Positions 17,110 to 31,947 of a stretch of 64,000 nucleotides of DNA are shown here, one piece after another. The position numbers and the translations under genes are program-made. Every line of letters starts with the position of its first letter. Within the stretch, counting starts at the first letter, position 1. Location: positions 3,782,001 to 3,846,000 of the forward strand of contig NZ_CP016449.1 in NCBI RefSeq assembly GCF_001713375.1, written 5' to 3'. The notes below the pieces were generated by a model. The model searched no databases. It was not told the DNA's origin and saw only the letters and a program-made list of their open reading frames with translations. This stretch comes from Hydrogenophaga sp. RAC07 (GTDB lineage: Bacteria > Pseudomonadota > Gammaproteobacteria > Burkholderiales > Burkholderiaceae_C).

Positions 17110-17142
17110 AAAAAAAGCTCATCGCACGGGATGTGGATGAGC
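17110..17142 (-). terminator. Riboswitch-controlled intrinsic terminator ahead of ahcY
   Basis: In the leader RNA GCTCATC (17136-17142) pairs with GATGAGC (17117-17123) across a 12-base loop, followed by seven U (17110-17116). Its 5' arm shares bases 17139-17142 with the 3' arm of the SAH aptamer pseudoknot, so aptamer and terminator exclude each other. Confidence 0.85.
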
Positions 17143-17218
17143 GTCGTTGCATGGATGGTCCGAGCCTCACGCCTCGCCGCTGACTGGGTCAGTGGGGGCG
17201 CTGCAACGCTCCTCGGAT
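17139..17218 (-). promoter_or_regulatory. SAH riboswitch
   Basis: The leader shows the SAH aptamer: CCGAG (17212-17216) pairs with CTCGG (17160-17164), and GAGCG-TTGCA just inside the first arm pairs with TGCAACGACGCTC (17139-17151) to give the pseudoknot. The conserved GAGGAGCG and GAGGCTCGG elements are present. SAH binding should stabilise the aptamer, free the leader from the overlapping terminator and turn on ahcY and the genes after it. Confidence 0.92.
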
Positions 17219-17223
17219 GCGGG

Positions 17224-17229
17224 ATTTTA
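17224..17229 (-). promoter_or_regulatory. -10 box for the ahcY operon
   Basis: TAAAAT on the minus strand lies 7-8 bases before the first base of the SAH aptamer, so the transcript would begin almost at the aptamer. No convincing -35 box was seen. Confidence 0.5.
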
Positions 17230-17320
17230 GCCCAGCATGTCCCCGGGCGGGTGTTTGTGGGGTCTCCATCCCGGACTTCCAACACGTTCATGAGAAAGCC
17301 TGTGCGACACTGCCGGCCCC

Positions 17321-18133
17321 ATGCCAAGCCTCCCCACCCCCTCCCCGCTCGCCCTGTGGCCCACCTCGGAGCGCAGCCGAATCCACGGGGTGTTGACCGA
17401 CATCGACGACACCCTGACGACCGACGGCGCGATCACGCCCGACGCGCTGGACGCCCTGTACCGCCTGCGCGCCGCCGGTCTGCCGGTGCTGGCCATCACC
17501 GGACGGCCGGCCGGCTGGAGCGAGGCCTTTGCCCTGGCCTGGCCGGTGGACGCGATCGTGGCGGAAAACGGCGCCGTGGCGCTGTGGCGCGGGGACGGTG
17601 GGCAACTCTGCCGGGACTATTTGCTGGACCCGACCACACGAACCGACAACTTCGTCCGGCTCCAGGACACGGCACAGCGCGTGCTGCGCGAACTGCCACA
17701 AACCCGCCTGGCCACCGACAGCCCCGGGCGCGAGACCGACATCGCGATCGACCACAGCGAATTCGCGCACCTGAACGAAGCGGAGATCGAGCAGGTGGTG
17801 GCGCTCATGCGCCGTGACGGGCTGAATGCCACGGTGAGCTCGATCCACATCAACGGCTGGATCGGCGACCACGACAAGCTGGCCGGCGCGCGCTGGATCG
17901 TGCGCACGCGCCTGGGCCGCGACCTCGACGCCGAACTCGACCGCTGGGTCTACGTGGGCGACTCGACCAACGACGCGCGCATGTTCGGCCATTTCCAGCA
18001 CAGCGTGGGCGTGGCCAACGTGGCGCGCTTCTGGGCCGCGCTCAGCCACCACCCGCGCTTTGTGGCGCAGGGCGAACGCGGCGCGGGTTTTGCCGAGGTG
18101 GCCAACGCGGTGCTCTCGGCCAGACCGTCATGA
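17321..18133 (+). CDS. HAD-superfamily (Cof/MPGP-type) phosphatase
   Basis: The 270-residue protein has the HAD nucleophile motif LTDIDDTLTTDG near residue 26, motif II in AITGRPAGWS, a conserved lysine in GDHDKL and the acidic motif VYVGDSTNDARMF. The layout with a C2-type cap resembles the Cof and mannosyl-3-phosphoglycerate phosphatase group. The substrate cannot be read from sequence. Its stop overlaps the start of the MFS transporter by four bases, suggesting that the two act on one compound or are simply co-expressed. Confidence 0.85.
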   Translation: MPSLPTPSPLALWPTSERSRIHGVLTDIDDTLTTDGAITPDALDALYRLRAAGLPVLAITGRPAGWSEAFALAWPVDAIVAENGAVALWRGDGGQLCRDYLLDPTTRTDNFVRLQDTAQRVLRELPQTRLATDSPGRETDIAIDHSEFAHLNEAEIEQVVALMRRDGLNATVSSIHINGWIGDHDKLAGARWIVRTRLGRDLDAELDRWVYVGDSTNDARMFGHFQHSVGVANVARFWAALSHHPRFVAQGERGAGFAEVANAVLSARPS

Positions 18134-19404
18134 CCGAACACCCGCTGCCCCCGCAGCACAGCCGGGCCCTCACGGGCGCAGCGCCGCCCGCGCTTGTGCC
18201 GGCACAGGCCCGGCTCGGGCTGGTGGCCATTTTCGGCTCCACCTTCTTCCAGCTGGTGGGTTACTTCATGCTCATGCCACTGCTGCTGCTGCGGCTCAAG
18301 GGCGACGGCGTGTCCACCGCGCTGGCGGGCGTGTTCGTGGCCACCGGCTGGCTCGGCGTCTTCGCCATGACGCCGTTCGCCTCGGCCATCACGCAGCGCC
18401 TGGGGCGTCGGCCTTCGCTCTGGCTCGCGGCCTTCGTGCCGGTGATCGCCATCACCGGCTTCCTGTTCAGCAACTCGCTGGTGCTGTGGTTCGTCTGCAT
18501 CCTCATCGAAGGCATGGCCGCCGGGTTGCGCTGGGTGCTGGCTGAAGCGATCGTGGCCGAGTTTTCACCGCCCTCGCAGCGCGGACGCAACGTCGGCATT
18601 TTCGAGACCATGGTCGGCACCACCTTTGTGCTCGGCCCGCTGGTGCTGGCCTGGTTTGGCGCACAGAGCGATGCCGCGCTGTGGCTCGCGCTGGCGCTCA
18701 CCGTGTTCGGCCTGGGCTGGAGCCTGCTCATCCCGCGCCTGCCGGCCGCCGCCGATGCGCACGACGCCAAGGTGGGCCTGTCGGGCGTGTGGCACGCGCT
18801 GCGCCTGCACCCGCTGATCATGACGGTGGGTTTTGTCGGCGGCTTCTTCGAAAGCGGCCTCACGTCCATCCTGCCGCTGTACGGCCTGGCGCTGGGACTG
18901 GGAGCCACCGCAGCAGCCCTGCTGGTCTCGGCCAGCGGCCTGGGCAGCGCCATCATGATGCTGCCCGCCGGCCTGCTGGCCGACCGGCTGGCCCACCACC
19001 CCGCGCAGCGCTGGGGCAACGCACGCGACACGCGCCTGAAGATCATGCGGCTGTGCGCCCTGATCACGCTGCTGGCCACCCTCGTCATCCCGTTTGTGGC
19101 CGGCACGCCCTGGCTGGCCGCGCCGGTGGCGTTTCTCTGGGGCGGGGCCGGCGGCAGCCTCTACACGCTGGCCATGATCGACATCGGCTCGCGCGAAGAA
19201 GGCATCACGCTGGTCAACAGCACCGCCGTGCTGGTCTTGTCGTACACGCTGGGTGGTGTGCTGGCGCCCGCACTCGGCGCCGCCGCGCTGCAGTGGGCGC
19301 CCACGGTGGGCTTCCCGGTGTTGCTGGTGGGGGTGGCCGGCCTGGGTTGGTGGTTGTTGAGACGCGCCGCAACGTCCCCATCTCCGGGAACCCCACCGGG
19401 TTAA
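18130..19404 (+). CDS. MFS transporter
   Basis: The 424-residue protein has about twelve hydrophobic helices and the MFS motif A-like sequence between helices 2 and 3 (FASAITQRLGRRPSL), with a second version in ADRLAHHPAQRWGN between helices 8 and 9. It resembles the YcaD/YfkF type of drug-or-sugar efflux carriers; the substrate is unknown. It begins inside the stop codon of the HAD phosphatase gene. Confidence 0.88.
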   Translation: MTEHPLPPQHSRALTGAAPPALVPAQARLGLVAIFGSTFFQLVGYFMLMPLLLLRLKGDGVSTALAGVFVATGWLGVFAMTPFASAITQRLGRRPSLWLAAFVPVIAITGFLFSNSLVLWFVCILIEGMAAGLRWVLAEAIVAEFSPPSQRGRNVGIFETMVGTTFVLGPLVLAWFGAQSDAALWLALALTVFGLGWSLLIPRLPAAADAHDAKVGLSGVWHALRLHPLIMTVGFVGGFFESGLTSILPLYGLALGLGATAAALLVSASGLGSAIMMLPAGLLADRLAHHPAQRWGNARDTRLKIMRLCALITLLATLVIPFVAGTPWLAAPVAFLWGGAGGSLYTLAMIDIGSREEGITLVNSTAVLVLSYTLGGVLAPALGAAALQWAPTVGFPVLLVGVAGLGWWLLRRAATSPSPGTPPG

Positions 19405-19461
19405 GCTGCTCCCAAGGGTGCACGCCGCCCCCCTGCCACAAGCCCCGCGAAAGGACTCCCC

Positions 19462-19845
19462 ATGGCCCTCCCCTGGCTGCTCGCCCTCAAAGTGATTCCC
19501 TGGGGCGACGTGATCGAACACGCGCCCAAGGTGCTCAACGCCGCCCGCAAGCTGATGGACCGGCAGAAGTCGCCCGAGGCCGCGCCCGCCAACGCCACGC
19601 CCATGGACCTGGTGGCGGACACACCACCCAGCCTGGGTGAGCTGCGCAACCGCCTGATCGAAGCGCGCCAGCTGATCGACCAGCAGGCACAAACGCAGAA
19701 CCAGATGGCGCAGACCCTGGCTGAGTTGGCCGAGCAGAACGCGCGGCTCGTGGCGGCCGTGGAGTTGCTGCGTGTGCGCACGCGCGTGTTGATGGTCTTC
19801 ATCGCCGCGCTGGCCATCGGCGCGATCGTGCTGTTCGTGCGCTGA
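19462..19845 (+). CDS. Small coiled-coil protein with C-terminal membrane anchor
   Basis: The 127-residue product has a short amphipathic N-terminus, a polar Ala/Pro linker (about 38-55), a coiled coil rich in Gln, Leu, Glu (about 58-100, including RQLIDQQAQTQNQMAQTLAE) and a C-terminal transmembrane helix (VLMVFIAALAIGAIVLFV), giving a tail-anchored topology. I do not recognise a named family. GGA lies close to the start ATG. It converges with the YkgJ-like gene, whose stop codon directly abuts its own stop. Confidence 0.75.
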   Translation: MALPWLLALKVIPWGDVIEHAPKVLNAARKLMDRQKSPEAAPANATPMDLVADTPPSLGELRNRLIEARQLIDQQAQTQNQMAQTLAELAEQNARLVAAVELLRVRTRVLMVFIAALAIGAIVLFVR

Positions 19846-20166
19846 TCAGTCCCGTTCGCTCTTCAGTTGGGCGTCGCACCCCACACCGGCGGCAATCCAG
19901 CGCCCCGCCAGCTTCTGCAACACCGGCGCCGCCCAGCGCCAGCGCGGGCCCAGCACACCCGCCGCATCGGTGATGGCGCCGCAGCGGTAAACCGCCTGCA
20001 CCGCGTCCCATCGCAAGGCATCACACGCCCCGCTGCGCTTGCGCGAGATCACCTGCCCCAGCGGGCACGGCTCGGCCAGACAGCACACCCCGCAACCGTT
20101 GCACGGCGCGCCCAGCGCGGGCTGCGGCGGGGCGGACGGGTGGATGTGGATGACCTGGTGCTGCAC
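19846..20166 (-). CDS. YkgJ-like cysteine-cluster protein
   Basis: The 106-residue protein carries an N-terminal cysteine cluster, CNGCGVCC followed by CPLG, then single cysteines near residues 48, 62 and 97. This resembles the YkgJ/CxxCxxCC zinc or iron-binding family, in which about eight cysteines hold a metal. The function is unknown. It is transcribed divergently from the SMP-30 gene. Confidence 0.75.
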   Translation of the reverse strand: MQHQVIHIHPSAPPQPALGAPCNGCGVCCLAEPCPLGQVISRKRSGACDALRWDAVQAVYRCGAITDAAGVLGPRWRWAAPVLQKLAGRWIAAGVGCDAQLKSERD

Positions 20167-20267
20167 GGCGCGAGCGTAACGCAGGTGTCACCTGTGTGAG
20201 GGTCGCCGCTTGCACGGCACTGCCCTGCGGGTCTATGGTCATCGCTCAACAACACACAGGAGACAAC

Positions 20268-21170
20268 ATGGCCATCGATCCGCGTTTCTCGGTTCTCGTT
20301 TCGGGATACACCTTCCTGGAGAGCCCCCGCTGGCACAACAACCGCCTCTGGCTGTCGGACTTCTACACGCACCAGGTCGTTCGCGTGGACCTGCAGGGCC
20401 AGGTGGAGAATGTCGCCGATGTGCCTGGACAGCCTTCAGGCATGGGCTGGTTGCCCGACGGGCGCTTGCTGGTGGTGTCCATGCGCGATCGAAGGATCCT
20501 GCGGCAGGAGGCCGACGGCCGACTCGTCACCCACACCGACCTGTCTTCTGTGGCGGGGGGCCACGCCAACGACATGGTGGTTGACTCGCACGGTCGCGCA
20601 TACGTCGGCAACTTCGGCTTCGACCTCATGGGTGGCGGCACACCGCAAGCGGCCACGCTGGCACGGGTGGACCCCGATGGTTCGGTGCGTGTCGTGGCGA
20701 ACGATCTGTACTTTCCCAACGGCAGCATGATCACGCCCGATGAAAAGACACTCATTGTTGGCGAGACCATGGGCAACCGCATCTCGGCCTTCGACATTCA
20801 GGCCGACGGGGCCCTGGGTCCGCGCCGAGACTGGGCTTCGTTCGGCCCCTTGCCGACACTGACCGACATCGGCACGGTGCTGGGCAGTCTCAAGGCAGCG
20901 CCCGACGGCGCCACCCTGGACGCCGAGGGTGCTGTCTGGTTTGCCGATGCCATCGCCAACCGGGTGGTGCGCATGGCGCCCGGCGGCGAAATCCTGGAGA
21001 GCATCTCCACCGGCGCCCTCGGCGCCTTCGCCTGCACGCTTGGTGGCCCGGACGGACGCACGCTGTTCATCTGCGTGGCGCCCGACTTCAACGAACACGC
21101 CCGCCAGCAGGCGCGCGAAGCGTCGGTGTGGACCACCGAGGTGAGCGTGCCCGGCGCCGGGCGACCCTGA
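20268..21170 (+). CDS. SMP-30/gluconolactonase-family protein
   Basis: The 300-residue six-bladed beta-propeller hydrolase has the SMP-30 pattern: LESPRWHNNRLWLSDFYTHQ (metal-binding Glu near residue 18), a HANDMVVDSHGRAYVGNFGF blade with the metal-site Asn, and YFPNGSMITPD. Relatives hydrolyse sugar lactones or similar esters with a divalent metal. No signal peptide is present, so it is cytoplasmic. The ATG at 20268 follows AGGAGA. Its TGA directly abuts the uvrA stop on the other strand. Confidence 0.87.
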   Translation: MAIDPRFSVLVSGYTFLESPRWHNNRLWLSDFYTHQVVRVDLQGQVENVADVPGQPSGMGWLPDGRLLVVSMRDRRILRQEADGRLVTHTDLSSVAGGHANDMVVDSHGRAYVGNFGFDLMGGGTPQAATLARVDPDGSVRVVANDLYFPNGSMITPDEKTLIVGETMGNRISAFDIQADGALGPRRDWASFGPLPTLTDIGTVLGSLKAAPDGATLDAEGAVWFADAIANRVVRMAPGGEILESISTGALGAFACTLGGPDGRTLFICVAPDFNEHARQQAREASVWTTEVSVPGAGRP

Positions 21171-27191
<6,021 letters not shown>

Positions 27192-27322
27192 GCAGGGGCT
27201 CCAGAGGGGGACGCAAAGATTCTACGGAGCGGAGCGGCATACCCCCTGGCGTGTACGTCATAACCACAATTTCCCGCCCGACCAAGCTGCCTAGACTGAG
27301 CCCACCTTTCGAGACAAGAACC

Positions 27323-28456
27323 ATGCAAAACCACATCAAACCCTGGCCCCAACGCCTCTGCACCCTCGGCCTGGCCGGCCTCATCGCCTTTTCTGCTCCC
27401 GCGTGGGCCCAACTGCGCATCGGCAACCCCTCGGGCATCACCGGCTCGGTGGCGGCCGGGGTCAAGGAAAACATCGACGGCGCCAAGCTGTATTTCGACG
27501 CGGTGAACGCGCGCGGCGGTGTCAACGGCCAGAAGATCGATCTGGTGTCGGTGGACGACAAGTTCGACCCCAAGGTCACGGTGGAGGTGTCGCGCAAGCT
27601 CATCACCGAACAAAAGGTGCTGGCCCTGTTTTTGAACCGGGGCACGCCGCATTCACAAGCCCTGTTGCCCATGCTGGCCGAGCTCAAAGTGCCTTTGGTG
27701 GGCCCGAGCACCGGTGCCATGGTGTTGCACGAACCGGTGAACCCCTGGGTCTTCAACGTGCGCGCCACCTACCAGCGCGAAGCCGCCAAGGCCATCGAAC
27801 ACCTGGCCAGCATCGGCATGACGCGCATTGCCCTGCTGGAGACCGACGACTCCTTCGGCGCCGATTCGGCCGCGGGTGCGCTCAAGGGCTTTGCCACCGT
27901 GAAGCAGACCCCCGTGCTGCAAGAGAAATTCCCGCGCGACAAGCCCGACTTCACCGAACTCGCCGGCCGCGTCGCCAAGAGCAACGCCCAGGCTGTGATG
28001 ATCATCGGCTCGGCCGGCAACGCCTCCAACGGCATGAAGGCGATCCGCGAAGCGGGTTCGCGGGCGCAGCTGGTCACGCTGTCCAACAACGCCTCGGAAG
28101 GCTTCATCAAGCTGCTGGGTGAACACGCGCGCGGCGTGATCGTCACGCAGGTGTTCCCCAACGAGCGTTCGGTGGCGTTTCCGCTGATCAAGGAAGCGCA
28201 GGACCTGGCCAGGGCCAAGGGCCTGGACGGTGTGTCGCCCGCGATGATGGAAGGCTTTGCCGCGGCCAAGGTGGTCACCGAAGGCCTGCGCCGCGCCGGC
28301 CCGAACCCGACCCCGGTGGCCCTGCGCGACGCACTGGAAGGCATTCGCAACTACGACATCGGCGGCCTGCAGATCAGCTACAGCGCCACAGACCACACGG
28401 GTCTGGATTTTTCCGATTTGTCCATCGTGAACGCCAGCGGCAAGTTCATGCGCTGA
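27323..28456 (+). CDS. Branched-chain-amino-acid-type ABC substrate-binding protein (LivK-like)
   Basis: The 377-residue periplasmic protein has a signal peptide (cleavage near AWAQ) and a type I periplasmic binding fold (Peripla_BP_6), with LRIGNPSGITGSVAAGVKEN at the start, VSVDDKFDPKVTVE, GPSTGAMV and an IALLETDDSFG segment. Relatives bind branched amino acids, amides or aromatic acids. No permease or ATPase gene is nearby, so it is an orphan that would have to use a transporter coded elsewhere or act in sensing. The ATG at 27323 gives a normal signal peptide. Confidence 0.88.
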   Translation: MQNHIKPWPQRLCTLGLAGLIAFSAPAWAQLRIGNPSGITGSVAAGVKENIDGAKLYFDAVNARGGVNGQKIDLVSVDDKFDPKVTVEVSRKLITEQKVLALFLNRGTPHSQALLPMLAELKVPLVGPSTGAMVLHEPVNPWVFNVRATYQREAAKAIEHLASIGMTRIALLETDDSFGADSAAGALKGFATVKQTPVLQEKFPRDKPDFTELAGRVAKSNAQAVMIIGSAGNASNGMKAIREAGSRAQLVTLSNNASEGFIKLLGEHARGVIVTQVFPNERSVAFPLIKEAQDLARAKGLDGVSPAMMEGFAAAKVVTEGLRRAGPNPTPVALRDALEGIRNYDIGGLQISYSATDHTGLDFSDLSIVNASGKFMR

Positions 28457-28464
28457 ACCCAATT

Positions 28465-28540
28465 CCCCCCGATGCGCCTGCGGCGCTTCCCCCTCAGGGG
28501 GCAACACCTGCGGCCCGGCAGAGCCGGTTCCGCGGTGTTC
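28465..28540. repeat. Comamonadaceae-type interspersed GC-rich repeat, copy B
   Basis: The stretch directly after the binding-protein gene repeats copy A of 11561-11642: CCCCCTCAGGGGG, then CGGCCCGGCAGAGCCGGTTC and CGCGGTGTT. The two cores differ at one base over about 42. It fills most of the gap between two convergent genes. Confidence 0.8.
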
Positions 28541-28579
28541 TGGGTTGGGAGATCTGCACTCGTTGCAGGTTGGTGATCC

Positions 28580-29017
28580 TCAAGATTTCACGATCAGCAC
28601 AGGCACCTTGGCGTGGGTCAGCACCTTCTGCGCCACGCTGCCCAGGATGAGCGCCTTCACACCTTGTCGGCCGTGTGAGCCCATCACGATCAGGTCGCAG
28701 TTTTCGGCCTCGGCCGTTTCAATGATCCCTTCGTAGATCACGTTGCGCTCGATGGTGTCGCCCGCGAACGGCACGCCCTCGGCCGCGCAGGCCATGCGCG
28801 CGGCGTCCAGCGCCACACCTGCCGCCGCCTTGGCCTCGGTCAGGTAGGCCTGCAGGCCGATGGCCGAGGCGTCGCCGATGCCGATGTAGGGGAAGGGGTC
28901 GATCACATAGACGCCGACGACTTGCGCGTCCTGGCTCTTGGCCAGGCCCACGGCGGCGCGGGTGGCGAACACGCTGAGGTCGGAACCGTCGGTGGGCAGC
29001 AGGATTTTCTTGAACAT
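28580..29017 (-). CDS. Universal stress protein (UspA family, ATP-binding type)
   Basis: The 145-residue single-domain Usp has MFKKILLPTDGSDLS at the start and the ATP-binding pattern G-x2-G-x9-G-S realised as GSHGRQGVKALILGS, ending PVLIVKS. Usp proteins bind ATP and support survival under stress or anoxia. The start ATG at 29017 follows GAGGAG; an upstream extension is unlikely. An Anr/FNR-like box and a correctly spaced -10 box lie upstream (29103-29116 and 29075-29080). Confidence 0.93.
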   Translation of the reverse strand: MFKKILLPTDGSDLSVFATRAAVGLAKSQDAQVVGVYVIDPFPYIGIGDASAIGLQAYLTEAKAAAGVALDAARMACAAEGVPFAGDTIERNVIYEGIIETAEAENCDLIVMGSHGRQGVKALILGSVAQKVLTHAKVPVLIVKS

Positions 29018-29074
29018 GGTCGCTCTCCTCGAACAGGGGTGGATGGAACGGGCCGCTCGCCGCAGCACCGTTTC

Positions 29075-29116
29075 ATCCTAGGAGAGCCCCGGCACACCCG
29101 GCTTGCGTCAGATCAA
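29075..29116 (-). promoter_or_regulatory. Class II Anr/FNR-like promoter of the usp gene
   Basis: Read leftward, TTGATCTGACGCAA (29103-29116) has a perfect TTGAT half and a weaker second half. A -10 box TAGGAT (29075-29080) is placed so that a start 7 bases downstream puts the box centre at -41.5, the class II position for FNR-type activators. The box overlaps the last codons of fdsA. Confidence 0.55.
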
Positions 29117-31947
29117 ACCGGGGTGGGTTCTTTCACGGACAAGGCGGGCCGCACGTCCACCGCACAGTACTTCAGTTCGGCGATCTTGCCCACCGGGTCC
29201 AGGGCCGGGTTGGTGAGCAGGTTGGCCGCGGCTTCCGCGTAGGCAAACGGGATGAAGGCGGTGTCCAGCGGCATGGCGTCGTCCAGCCGCACCGGCAGCG
29301 CCACTTCGCCTCGTCGCGAACGCACCTGCGCCAGCGCACCGGCCGCCAATCCCAGCCGCTGCGCGGTGGTGGTGTGCAGGCTCACCACCGGGCCGGGCTC
29401 GAGCGCGTCGAGCACATCGCTGCGCCGCGTCATGCTGCCGGTGTGCCAGTGCTCCAGCTGGCGCCCCGTGATCAGCACCATCGGGTAGCCGGTATCGGGC
29501 ACCTCGGCCGGCGGCGTGACACTGGCCCCCACCAGCGTGGCGCGCCCGCTGTCGGTGGGAAACCCGTCGGTGAACACCACCGGGTGGCCCGGGTCGTCCT
29601 CGCTGCTCACCGGGTAGGTCACCGCGCCTTCGCGCTGCAGCCGCGCCCACGACAGGCCGGCGATGCTGGGCATCATGGCCCGCATCTCCTCGAACACGGC
29701 GCCGATGCCGCTGTGGGCATCGGAGGCGGCCGTGCCGTCGGCGGCCACGCCGTAGGTCCAGTCCAGGTCCAGGCGGCGCGCCAGCTGTTCGGTGATCCAC
29801 GCGTCGGCCATGGCTTCACCTGGCGCGCGCACGGCCTTGCGGCCAAGCTGTACGCAACGGTCGGTGTTGGTCACGCTGCCGGTTTTCTCGGGCCAGGCGG
29901 TGGCGGGCAGCACCACGTCGGCCAGGCTCGCGGTCTCAGTCAGAAAGATGTCCTGCACCACCAGGTGGTCCAGTCCCGCGAGCGCCTCGCGCGCGTGGGC
30001 CGCGTCCGGGTCGCTCATGGCCGGGTTCTCGCCCTGGATCAGCATGGCGCGGATCTCGCGGCGGTGCGCGGCGTCGATGATTTCCACCACGGTGAGACCG
30101 GCTTCGCTGCCCAGCGTGCCGGGGGCCAGGTTCCACAGGCGCTCGGCCTTTTCGCGCGTGTGGGGGTCGCTCACCTTCTGGTAGTCGGGCAGCACCATGG
30201 GGATCAGCCCGGCGTCGCTCGCGCCCTGCACGTTGTTCTGTCCGCGCAGCGGGTGCAGCCCGGTGCCGGGGCGGCCGATCTGCCCGGTGATGAGCGAGAG
30301 CGCGATCAGGCAGCGCGCGTTGTCGGTGCCGTGCGTGTGCTGGCTGATGCCCATGCCCCAGAGGATCATGGCGTTCTTCGCCGTGGCGTAAGCGCGCGCC
30401 ACCTCGCGCAGCGTGGTGGCGTCGATGCCGCAGACCGGCGCCATGGCTTCAGGAGAGAAGTCGACCAGGTGGGCCTTGAACTGCGCGAAGTCCAGCGTGT
30501 GCGCCTCGATGTAGGCCGGGTCGGTGAGGCCTTCGAACACGATGGTGTGCAGCAGCGCGTTGAGCAGGGCCACGTCGGTGCCCGGCTGGAAGCCCAGGTG
30601 TTTCCAGCTGTGGCGCGCGAGTTCGGTGCGGCGCGGGTCGGCCAGCACGAGCTTCAGGCCGTTGTTCTTCACCGCGTTCTTGATCCAGGTCGCGCCCACC
30701 GGGTGGTTCTGCGCCGGGTTGGCGCCGATCAGCAGCACAAAGTCGGCATGCTCCACGTCGCGCAGCGGGTTGGTGACCACGGCCGAGCCCAGGCCCTCCA
30801 TGAGTGCGGCCACACTCGATGCGTGGCACAGGCGTGTGCAGTGGTCGACGTTGTGCGTGGCGAACGCGGTGCGGATCAGCTTCTGGAACAGGTAGGCCTC
30901 TTCGTTCGTGCCCTTGGCCGAACCGAAGCCGGCCACCGGGCCCTGGCGGCCGCGCGCGGGGGTGCTGGCCATGACGCGCTTGAAGCCGTTGGCGGCCGCG
31001 TCAAGCGCTTCGTCCCAGCTGGCTTCTCGGAAGAGTTCGCGCCAGTCGCGGCGCATCACCGCCTGCGGGTCTTTCGGCGCGTCGGCGCGTCGGATCAGCG
31101 GACGCGTGAGCCGCTCGGGGCTGTGCGCGTAGTCGAAGCCGAAGCGGCCCTTGACGCACAGCCGGCCTTCGTTGGCCGGGCCGTTGATGCCCTCGACGTG
31201 TTCGATCTTCTCGTCCGTCACGTGGTAGGTGAGCTGGCAGCCCACGCCGCAAAACGGGCAAACGGAATCGACGGTCTTGTCTGAAACCTTGGCGTACGCA
31301 CCGTTGGCCGGCGCAATCGCACCCGTGGGGCAAGCCTGCACACATTCGCCGCAGGCCACGCAGGTGCTCTCGCCCATGGGGTCGTTCTGGTCGAACACGA
31401 TCTGCGCGTGGCCACCACGAAACGCCAGGCCCAGCACGTCGTTGCCCTGCGTCTCGCGGCAGGCGCGGATGCAGCGCGTGCACTGGATGCAGGCGTCGAG
31501 GTTGACCGCCATCGCCGGATGACTCAGGTCTTGCACGGCGGCGGCACGAAGCGGAAAGCGCCCCGCCCTCGCACCCGCAACATCCGCCCAATGCGCCAGC
31601 TCGCTGTCGTGCTTGAGCGCGGCCGTGTCCGGCGCGTCCGACAGCAGCAGCTCCAGCACGGTCTTCTGCGCGGCGGCCGCGCGCGGGCTGTCGGTGGTGA
31701 CCACCATGCCCGGCGCGGGCGCGCGGCAGCACGATGGTGCCAGCACGCGCTCGCCTTCGATCTCCACCACACAGGCGCGGCAGTTGCCCGGGCTGCGCAG
31801 GCCGTCCTTGTGGCACAGGTGCGGCACCGCCACACCGGCGCGCTGCGCGGCTTTCAGCAGGGTCTCGCCGGGCGCGGCTTCCACCGCGCGGCCATTGAGC
31901 GTGAAGGCGATCGGGGCCGCGTTCTGCGGCAGGTCGTTGGTCTTCAT
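29113..31947 (-). CDS. fdsA: NAD-dependent formate dehydrogenase, alpha (molybdopterin) subunit
   Basis: The 944-residue catalytic subunit oxidises formate to CO2. From the N-terminus it has a [2Fe-2S] domain (CHKDGLRSPGNCRAC, about 45-60), two [4Fe-4S] ferredoxin clusters (CIQCTRCIRAC and CVACGECVQAC), a further [4Fe-4S] site CPFCGVGC and the molybdopterin domain. The metal ligand is cysteine, in HCTRLCHASSV near residue 372, so this is the selenium-free type. The genes for the two subunits overlap by four bases. No FdsC/FdhD sulfuration factor and no FdsD were found in the window. Confidence 0.94.
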   Translation of the reverse strand: MKTNDLPQNAAPIAFTLNGRAVEAAPGETLLKAAQRAGVAVPHLCHKDGLRSPGNCRACVVEIEGERVLAPSCCRAPAPGMVVTTDSPRAAAAQKTVLELLLSDAPDTAALKHDSELAHWADVAGARAGRFPLRAAAVQDLSHPAMAVNLDACIQCTRCIRACRETQGNDVLGLAFRGGHAQIVFDQNDPMGESTCVACGECVQACPTGAIAPANGAYAKVSDKTVDSVCPFCGVGCQLTYHVTDEKIEHVEGINGPANEGRLCVKGRFGFDYAHSPERLTRPLIRRADAPKDPQAVMRRDWRELFREASWDEALDAAANGFKRVMASTPARGRQGPVAGFGSAKGTNEEAYLFQKLIRTAFATHNVDHCTRLCHASSVAALMEGLGSAVVTNPLRDVEHADFVLLIGANPAQNHPVGATWIKNAVKNNGLKLVLADPRRTELARHSWKHLGFQPGTDVALLNALLHTIVFEGLTDPAYIEAHTLDFAQFKAHLVDFSPEAMAPVCGIDATTLREVARAYATAKNAMILWGMGISQHTHGTDNARCLIALSLITGQIGRPGTGLHPLRGQNNVQGASDAGLIPMVLPDYQKVSDPHTREKAERLWNLAPGTLGSEAGLTVVEIIDAAHRREIRAMLIQGENPAMSDPDAAHAREALAGLDHLVVQDIFLTETASLADVVLPATAWPEKTGSVTNTDRCVQLGRKAVRAPGEAMADAWITEQLARRLDLDWTYGVAADGTAASDAHSGIGAVFEEMRAMMPSIAGLSWARLQREGAVTYPVSSEDDPGHPVVFTDGFPTDSGRATLVGASVTPPAEVPDTGYPMVLITGRQLEHWHTGSMTRRSDVLDALEPGPVVSLHTTTAQRLGLAAGALAQVRSRRGEVALPVRLDDAMPLDTAFIPFAYAEAAANLLTNPALDPVGKIAELKYCAVDVRPALSVKEPTPV

